Shown: in pieces, positions 58,301 through 64,000 of the stretch
How the letters are laid out: the number at the start of each line of letters is the position of its first letter
Numbering within the stretch: position 1 is the first letter of the stretch
NCBI GenBank assembly: GCA_963855995.1
Contig: OY979729.1
Coordinates: 8,822,115-8,886,114 of the forward strand
Source: Muricea muricata
Lineage: Eukaryota > Cnidaria > Anthozoa > Malacalcyonacea > Plexauridae
Direction: 5' to 3'
DNA: 64,000 bases
Notes under the pieces: generated by a model
Seen by the model: the letters and a program-made list of their open reading frames with translations, nothing else
Told to the model about the DNA's origin: nothing
Database searches by the model: none
Made by a program: the position numbers and the translations under genes

Positions 58301-61300
58301 TACCGCTACCTTAATCTATCTTCCAGCCAATCAGATGTGTCGAACCTACCCGATTAACTAATCAAATTGTTTAAAAATCAGGAAAAGGTAGCGGTTGTGG
58401 TAGAGGAAGTCAAATCTGAACCTCTCTATTGTTTCACCACAACGGCAATTTAACCAATGAAACTCGGGCATGTGGAAGGAGCATAGATCAACGCTCTACC
58501 GAAAGTTGTGGGTTTTCTCTGCGTTATCCGGTTTCGTCCCACGGGGAGATTGGTCAGAAGAGGTCAGACGAGGACATCAAATAATAAGTTGTAATAAAAG
58601 CGAAATCGTGTTTCGTAGTTATACTTGTTTTCATTGGCTAGGAACACGTGGGTCTGGGGATGTACGCATGAGGGATGTACCATGAAGGCAATGATAAAAC
58701 AGGACGGTGAGGGACGTGTTAGGACGAAACATGATACACTGGAGGAATTTGTATGTGACTTTGAGGGATCCGAGGCGGGAAAAGAAGCAGCGTTGCTTTT
58801 TACTGAAAACGAGACTAACAGTGAGGTAGGTACATTATTGTTATGAGGAGTGAAATGAAATGAAATGAGATGACAACTTCAACTAACTAGTCTGTGGTTG
58901 TGTATTATTCACCATTATTCACTTCACCCTCGGCGAGTGATTGTTTCTCCCCATGTTACCATTCCCTGTTCATTTCTGACAAGTCCCTTCTCTTTTTATA
59001 ACATTCCTTTCTTCGAAGAAACTATACGGAGTGTCGCAATACACGCCGTATACGAAGGATGCCTTTCATCGTTACGTCATCAACGGTGAGAGCGAGGCCG
59101 TGTGCCCTAAGAAGAGAGGAACTAAGGTCGCAGCCCATCACGTGTTAGAGATCCCGGGGGGCGAGGAACGCGTACTGCGAGTTAGGCTCACCATTGCCAA
59201 GGATGCGACGAACAAACCTTTTGAAGATTTTGAAAACATTTTTGAAAGCAGAAAGAATGACGCGGAACAGTTCTATAGCCACGTGATTTCAGGTTTGTAT
59301 TTTGTGCGATAATCTGGGGCCGGTTGTATCAAAGGCGTTTAGCTGAAACGGTGGATAAGTCAAAAATATAAAACAAGTTTGCATGTTGTATAAACAAACT
59401 AGCTGAAGTTATTTGACCTGAGAAGAACAATTATATATAAAACTAAATATTTATTCTATTAAACTCATAATTTCGGTTCCGTACTAGGTGGAAAAGTTAT
59501 TTTTAAATTTCACTTATCCTCCGTTTAAGCTAAACGCCTTTGATACAACCGGCTCCTGGGGCCGGTTGTTCGAAGCCCGTTTAGCTTAAACGGTGGTTAA
59601 GCTCAAAATAGAAACCAACGTTATAGATTCATTCAACAACCAAACTAAAAGTTTTGAACCTTAATAGAATGACTATGCTAACAACTACATATTTATTGCA
59701 AAATATTCAACTGTTTAACGAGTGATGTAAGAGTGTTATTTAATTTTGACTTATCCACCGTTTACGCTAAACGGGCTTCGAACAACCAGCCCCCGGATAT
59801 GCCCCGGACAACATGAAAAAAATATGACGAAAATCAATAATATTGATCAAGTAATCATGTTTCGTCAATTTCGATCAATCTAGTGACTTTATCAAGGACG
59901 GACGGGGGGAAGGCGGATGGACGGAACGTGAGCGGTTCTGTTGCATTTAAAATGCAATCGCTCGCCTTCTGCTCGGCTACTAGCTGATCTGACCGTGAGC
60001 AGAAGACCTGGAACTAGCTATCACATGGAAATTCATTTTGGTGTTTTGTAATCGCTCATAACTTGTATTTTCCTTTATGAAACTTGTTGAAACTTTGTAA
60101 TCATGTTCAGAAATTTGGAACCGAAGTAAATTATACTTGATGAAAAATTTGCTAGTTTGGCTCGAAAAATGGATTTCTATTTGACAACTAGTGCCAGTAC
60201 TTTTCCGTGTTTTCAGATCACCAGGTATATTCAGTACAACAAGGGCGTTCGTATTGTTAACATTACATAAAACTCAAAACTACCAACTCTAGAAATATAT
60301 TTTCCATTTAAAAAAGTGCTAACAACTCAAGCTTAGAATAGTCCCTGCGGCATTTTATGTCTCTTCAGATGAACTGTCGGATGAAGAAAAGCTGGTAGCA
60401 CGACAGTCCTACGCGGGACTACTTTGGACCAAGCAGTTTTATCATTACATCATCAAGGATTGGCTGACCGGAGATCCTGAGCAGCCCACACCACCTGGAA
60501 ATCGGGCGCAAGGTCGGAACTCGGAGCCCGAGTGGAGGCATCTGTTCAACAGAGATATCATATCAATGCCGGACAAGTGGGAGTATCCATGGGTAAGAAT
60601 GGATAATTCACACAATTTGTGGACAATTATGAAAACTCCTACACAGTCTATAATACTCCTTATTGTCCTCTTGTTCACTTGCAGTACGCCTCTTGGGATC
60701 TGGCATTTCACATGGTCCCAATGGCAAAGATCGATCCAGAATACGCCAAATCTCAACTCCTCTTATTTCTTCGCGAGTGGTATATGTCCCCCAACGGCCA
60801 GTTGCCTGCGTACGAGTTTGCATTGAGCGACGTCAACCCCCCGGTACACGCCTGGGCTGTTCTCTGCGTCTACAAGATGTCTGGTCCGAAAGGAAACAGG
60901 GATGACTTGTTTCTGGCGCGGTGTTTCCAAAAACTTCTTTTGAATTTTACGTGGTGAGTTTCAACTTGGTCATTTTCGGGAACACACTTTTCTTCCAGTA
61001 CAGTGGGCCTAAATTTCCAGCGGACTTATCATGAAAAATTGAAATCCAATCCTGGATTGGGAGAGTAAAGCCAAAGATGGCGGAAATTGAAGAAGCTATA
61101 AGAAGTCAGTCTTAGTCATCTGCGCGGTCAACACAATCACAGAGATCTGTGTTTACCGCGCAAAGGACTAAGATTGACTTCTTATAGCTCCTCAGTTTCT
61201 GTCATCTTTCGCTTCACTTTTGGCACTCGGCTCGTCACTCCAGATATATATGGAGCTCTCTGTACATAGTCTGCTGGGTGAGATATCTTTTGACAATATG

Positions 61301-63742
61301 AGCCCGCGTGAGGAGGGGACGAAAAGGTTACTTTCATTGGTTTGGGTAAAATTGACTGGAACGTTTTATATAGGTGGGTGAACAGGAAAGATCCAAACGG
61401 AAGAAATATTTTTGGTGGAGGATTTCTTGGTCTGGATAATATCGGTAAAAATACACGCGTGATCTGGTTGGGAGGGGGCTATGTCTGCTCTAATGACTAT
61501 TTCGAGTACTTGAGTTGTGTTGTGTCACGTTTGAAGTACAGGAGTAATTTTTGCATGATAAATGCGTGATCATACATCCTCAGGGCTAAGGCAATAATGA
61601 AAATATACTGTAGCGTATAACCTGTATTTCATTTGTTGCTAATATTTTTCATCTTTATCACGAAATTTAGCATCCTAGCCCCTCCCCTTTCGTCCCAAAT
61701 CCATCCCTGGCTGACATTAGTTCAATATTCTTTAGGTGTATTTGATCGCTCCAAACCACTTCCCACTGGCGGCTATCTCGAACAGGTTTGTAATTCATAA
61801 GCACTATTTGCAGAAGTTGGGTCTTATACCTTAAAAATTTTAATAATATGCATTAACGTTGCACCCTGCGAATGCATGATCATTTGCATAATAGATTAAT
61901 CTTCGATGCAGGCAGGAAGTACGAAATAGAGAGGACTCTCAAGATCAGTAGGATTGCAAAGTCTTGACTTCCTAACCAAAAAAATAATTTCTACCCGTGA
62001 CGAATTTAACTCAAACATTTTATGGGTGAATGTGTTGTTGAGAAGATTAAGTTTCAAAACTCAATTGAAATCCGAGTTGCCGTTTAATGATGCAAAAATC
62101 GGCTGCCCCGACTTCCCCCCCCCCCCCCCCCCTTGACATTATGCTCAGTCGCTCGCTATGACCAGTGAACTCTATACTTACAGTTCACTCACTATGACTC
62201 GTTTAGGCTGATGGCACTGCTTGGATGGCGTTTTACTGTACCGTCATGCTTTCCATTGCGCTGGAATTGGCCGTGTGGAACGATCGTAGCTACGAGGACA
62301 TGGCCTCGAAATTCTTTGAACATTTCGTCGACATTTCTGATGCGATGAACCACAAAGGATTATGGGATGACGAGGATGGCTTCTACTACGACCAGCTGAG
62401 GTGAGAGAACTACAGCAATGTAAATGTTTTTCTTTGATGATAAATCCCTTTTGTTTTTACTCTATTTGTATAATATGATACAGCTATAAAACACAAAATA
62501 ATTGAAACTCCGTAAATTGTCGACATTTTATTCTATACGTTTCGACAAGTTGTAACAAGTCTGCAAAGGACAAGTTGGAATAAGCCTGATTTTAACAGAC
62601 TTGTTTCAACTTGATGATAGTGATATTGCTATTTAACAATATCACTATCGTATAAAAATACTATGCGGCAGTCGTAATTATACAGCAAATTGTGTTAAAG
62701 AAATTCCAACAGTAAATTTTAATGAAAACTTTGAATTTTTCATTTTTTTTCAAAATTGCAAGAATTATATACTTTGAACCTTCCTGTATCACCCTTGTAA
62801 GCTTGCACTGAAAAAAAAACTAGGCTTAAATCCGACAAATAAGACAAATTCCTGAGCATATGGTGTTTTACTGCCATAACAACGCCCTTAGCAACGGTTG
62901 TTTTTGGTTTAAAATACGCATAAAAAAGGATGTTTTCATGGCAGTATGTTTAAGGTTGACCTATGATAAACGCCACGAGCGAAACGTACGATTGGTTATG
63001 GTCAACGGGGAAGACGCTTAAATTAATTTCAGCTTATTTCCATACAATTCACATGTATTAACATCATCAGCCAATCTGGTCACAGGATGGATATGTGAGA
63101 TAACTCATAACTGTTTAATTATAATAATGCCCTTTCCGCGCTAGGCGTTTATCTTTTAGTTTTATGGTAGGACAACCTTAATGCAATTAACTGTATATGA
63201 ATTAACTGAATGTCTATGGGCGTTCTGGCTTGCTATGCTTATAAATGAATATGAGGTAGCATTTCAATCCTGAAAAAGTTGGAAAGATGTGAAATTTGGG
63301 TAAAATTTGGTTTGAAAAGGACTTTGCAAAATATCACAAGACAAAGTCAAAATATCACCAGAATTTTTGTGTTTTTTAAATAATAATATCACCATCATCA
63401 AGTTGCAACAAGTCTGTTAAAATCAGGCTTATTCCAACTAGTCATTTGCAGACTTGTTACAACTTGTTGAAACAATTTGCAGCAAGCCTTTGGCAATAAA
63501 CTTGCAACAAGTCAGTTTAAAACTTGTGATAAATAGACAATAAATAGTTGTAAATAATAACTGTCTCTGCCTCATATAGGTTCGACGAGAAACGAGAGTG
63601 CAAACTGCGTGTCAGATCAATGGTAGGCCTAATACCGTTGTACGCATGTCTGGTGATCGATGACGAATATGTTGATAAACTTCCTGGCTTTAAGAAACGC
63701 ATGGATTGGTTCTTGAAACACAGAGAAGATTTGAGGAACGAG
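52336..63742 (+). CDS. MGH1-like / GH63-type glycoside hydrolase (YMR196W-like), first 12 exons; continues off the window
   Basis: Exons 52336-52529, 55473-55642, 56481-56654, 57127-57268, 58642-58825, 59019-59292, 60369-60592, 60685-60953, 61374-61444, 61736-61785, 62207-62400 and 63580-63742. All are GT-AG and in phase, giving 703 codons. Conserved blocks in order: [20 protein letters not shown] (41-60), [53 protein letters not shown] (455-464), [20 protein letters not shown] (493-512), [41 protein letters not shown] and [14 protein letters not shown]. These match large cytosolic alpha-glycosidase-like proteins of bacteria and fungi. In the (alpha/alpha)6 fold, the Asp of ASWDLAF (D459) is a plausible catalytic acid. 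There is no signal peptide, unlike ER glucosidase I. The substrate is unknown. The end of exon 12 is tentative; an alternative donor lies at 63797. Confidence 0.9.
54088..54291. mobile_element. Foldback in hydrolase intron 1
   Basis: TTTTTACACAAGTGAATATA on the left pairs with AATTCACTTGTGTAAAAAT on the right. An additional GTGAATATAAGAAAT hairpin lies inside. Confidence 0.6.
55070..55412. mobile_element. Foldback with GAGAGTTAT-rich arms, end of hydrolase intron 1
   Basis: CGGAGAGTTATGTCCAAACC and the inverse GGTTTGGACACAACTCTTCG pair across about 160 bases. A CTCTCT run lies between the arms. It ends 60 bases before exon 2. Confidence 0.55.
56056..56268. mobile_element. GGGGCCGGTTGTATCAAAG foldback, ~213 bp
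   Basis: Left GGGCCGGTTGTATCAAAGAC and right CTTTGATACAACCGGCCCC are inverted, with inner GTTTAGCTTAAACGGTGG. It belongs to the TATCAAAG subfamily (see 59316). It lies in hydrolase intron 2. Confidence 0.75.
56330..56440. repeat. Dispersed ACTTGTTACAAG repeat, hydrolase intron 2
   Basis: AACAACTTGTTTCAAACTTG through TTGACAGACTTGCTACAAG, ending about 40 bases before exon 3. Confidence 0.55.
57300..57466. mobile_element. 5'-truncated copy of the TATCAAAG subfamily
   Basis: Only the right part is present: AACTAAAAATGTATTC, ATAATTTCGGTTCCGTAC and CTTTGATACAACCGGCCCT. It matches the right half of 59316-59557. Confidence 0.65.
57497..58013. mobile_element. Large foldback in hydrolase intron 4, ~517 bp
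   Basis: AAAGGAAAATGGCAACAAG, TATATAGAAGTCTGTTACA and CGCCATCTTGGAT each have inverted counterparts (CTTGTTGCCATTTCC type, TGTAATAGACTTCTATATA, ATCCAAGATGGCGG) in mirrored order. Noncoding. Confidence 0.7.
58271..58426. mobile_element. TA-target foldback, TIR GAGAGGTTCAGATTTG, best copy
   Basis: 156 bp, flanked by TA on both sides. Arms GAGGGGTTCAGATTTGGCTA / inverse, then CCTCTACCGCTACCTT / AAGGTAGCGGT. Related copies: 21336-21614 and 47654-48026. It lies in hydrolase intron 4. Confidence 0.8.
59316..59794. mobile_element. Two sister foldbacks back to back
   Basis: 59316-59557 has ends GGGGCCGGTTGTATCAAAG / inverse. 59558-59794 has ends GGGGCCGGTTGTTCGAAGC / inverse. They abut with no spacer in hydrolase intron 6. 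Both share GTTTAGCTTAAACGGTGG but differ in the middle, so they are two subfamilies and not a tandem duplicate. Confidence 0.8.
61065..61216. mobile_element. Foldback in hydrolase intron 8
   Basis: GCTATAAGAAGTCAGTCTTA on the left pairs with the inverse of GACTAAGATTGACTTCTTAT on the right, with outer AAAGATGGCGGAAA / TCATCTTTCGCTT. Confidence 0.65.
62545..63530. repeat. Inverted pair of dispersed ACTTG repeats in hydrolase intron 11
   Basis: 62565-62640 (AACAAGTCTGCAAAGGACAA, GGAATAAGCCTGATTTTAAC, ATGATAGTGATATT) and 63385-63465 are inverted copies of the same block. About 740 bases of AT-rich DNA separate them. The right copy continues with more ACTTG units to about 63530. Confidence 0.6.
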
Positions 63743-64000
63743 GTGTGTAAAACAGTTTTCCTGTCTTCGCAGATACCTCCAACTAATGTTGCCAGTGTAG
63801 GTAGCGAAGTTGAAGTCCGAGACTTACCGCGAGTTCTATTTTGATGTATCTGCATCTTCGTGTGAGTATATGTGGATAGAAGGCGACTTGGCATTCTACT
63901 GGAATCAAACCCGTTGACAACTTGCAGCTTGGTAGAAGACTTGTCATCATCAAGCCAGAGCAAGCGATGCGATAGTATGCTCACAGATCTAACTCTAATA
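63743..64000. other. Uncertain 3' part of hydrolase exon 12 or intron, then dispersed repeat
   Basis: The frame stays open past 63742 (IPPTNVAS) to a stop at 63843, so exon 12 may extend to the donor at 63797. From about 63895 the CAACTTGCAGC / GACTTGTCATCATCAAGCC repeat family takes over. Confidence 0.4.

Noticed and set aside
63517..63984. 155-residue minus-strand frame at the right edge
   Set aside because: Antisense to hydrolase exon 12 and the dispersed repeat.

Overview
The window is animal nuclear DNA. It is AT-rich, gene-poor and full of introns, with GT-AG junctions that can be read base by base, many foldback elements, simple repeats and tRNA-derived SINE-like sequences. A class B2-type receptor with somatomedin B modules, a rhodopsin-class GPCR and a cytosolic glycosidase of the fungal YMR196W type, set in DNA packed with hAT-like and TA-target miniature elements, fit a cnidarian (probably anthozoan) best. 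That assignment is inference.

Layout from left to right. 120-4097 (+): the last three exons of an oxysterol-binding protein-related protein. 6463-20975 (+): a complete eight-exon serine/threonine dehydratase. Its fifth intron (8078-19573) contains, on the opposite strand, an intact single-exon 1599-residue receptor gene (11013-15812) and a 0.5-kb partial copy of that gene (about 9040-9530) next to a 111-bp tandem array. 22306-23434: a scrap that may come from a hAT transposase, then a 299-bp tandem triplication that copies a putative splice acceptor and the start of a candidate exon. 23435-43800: a gene desert with foldback elements, minisatellites and one dead integrase-type transposon; I recognise no host gene there. 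43803-47134 (+): a rhodopsin-class GPCR with a candidate TATA box, a noncoding first exon, a 2.1-kb 5' UTR intron and one coding exon. 47400-48490: insertions nested four deep. 48695-50620 (-): HGH1 in three exons. 52336-63742 (+): the first twelve exons of an MGH1-like/GH63-type glycoside hydrolase; the gene runs off the right edge. HGH1 and the hydrolase are divergent, about 1.7 kb apart.

The genes form no single pathway. They cover sterol/lipid transport, serine catabolism, two receptors, an eEF2-folding cofactor and a carbohydrate hydrolase. The most distinctive local biology is the receptor with a duplicated SMB-plus-cysteine-rich ectodomain and no visible GPS site, nested antisense inside the dehydratase, and the dense, often nested miniature elements whose target-site duplications can be read directly.
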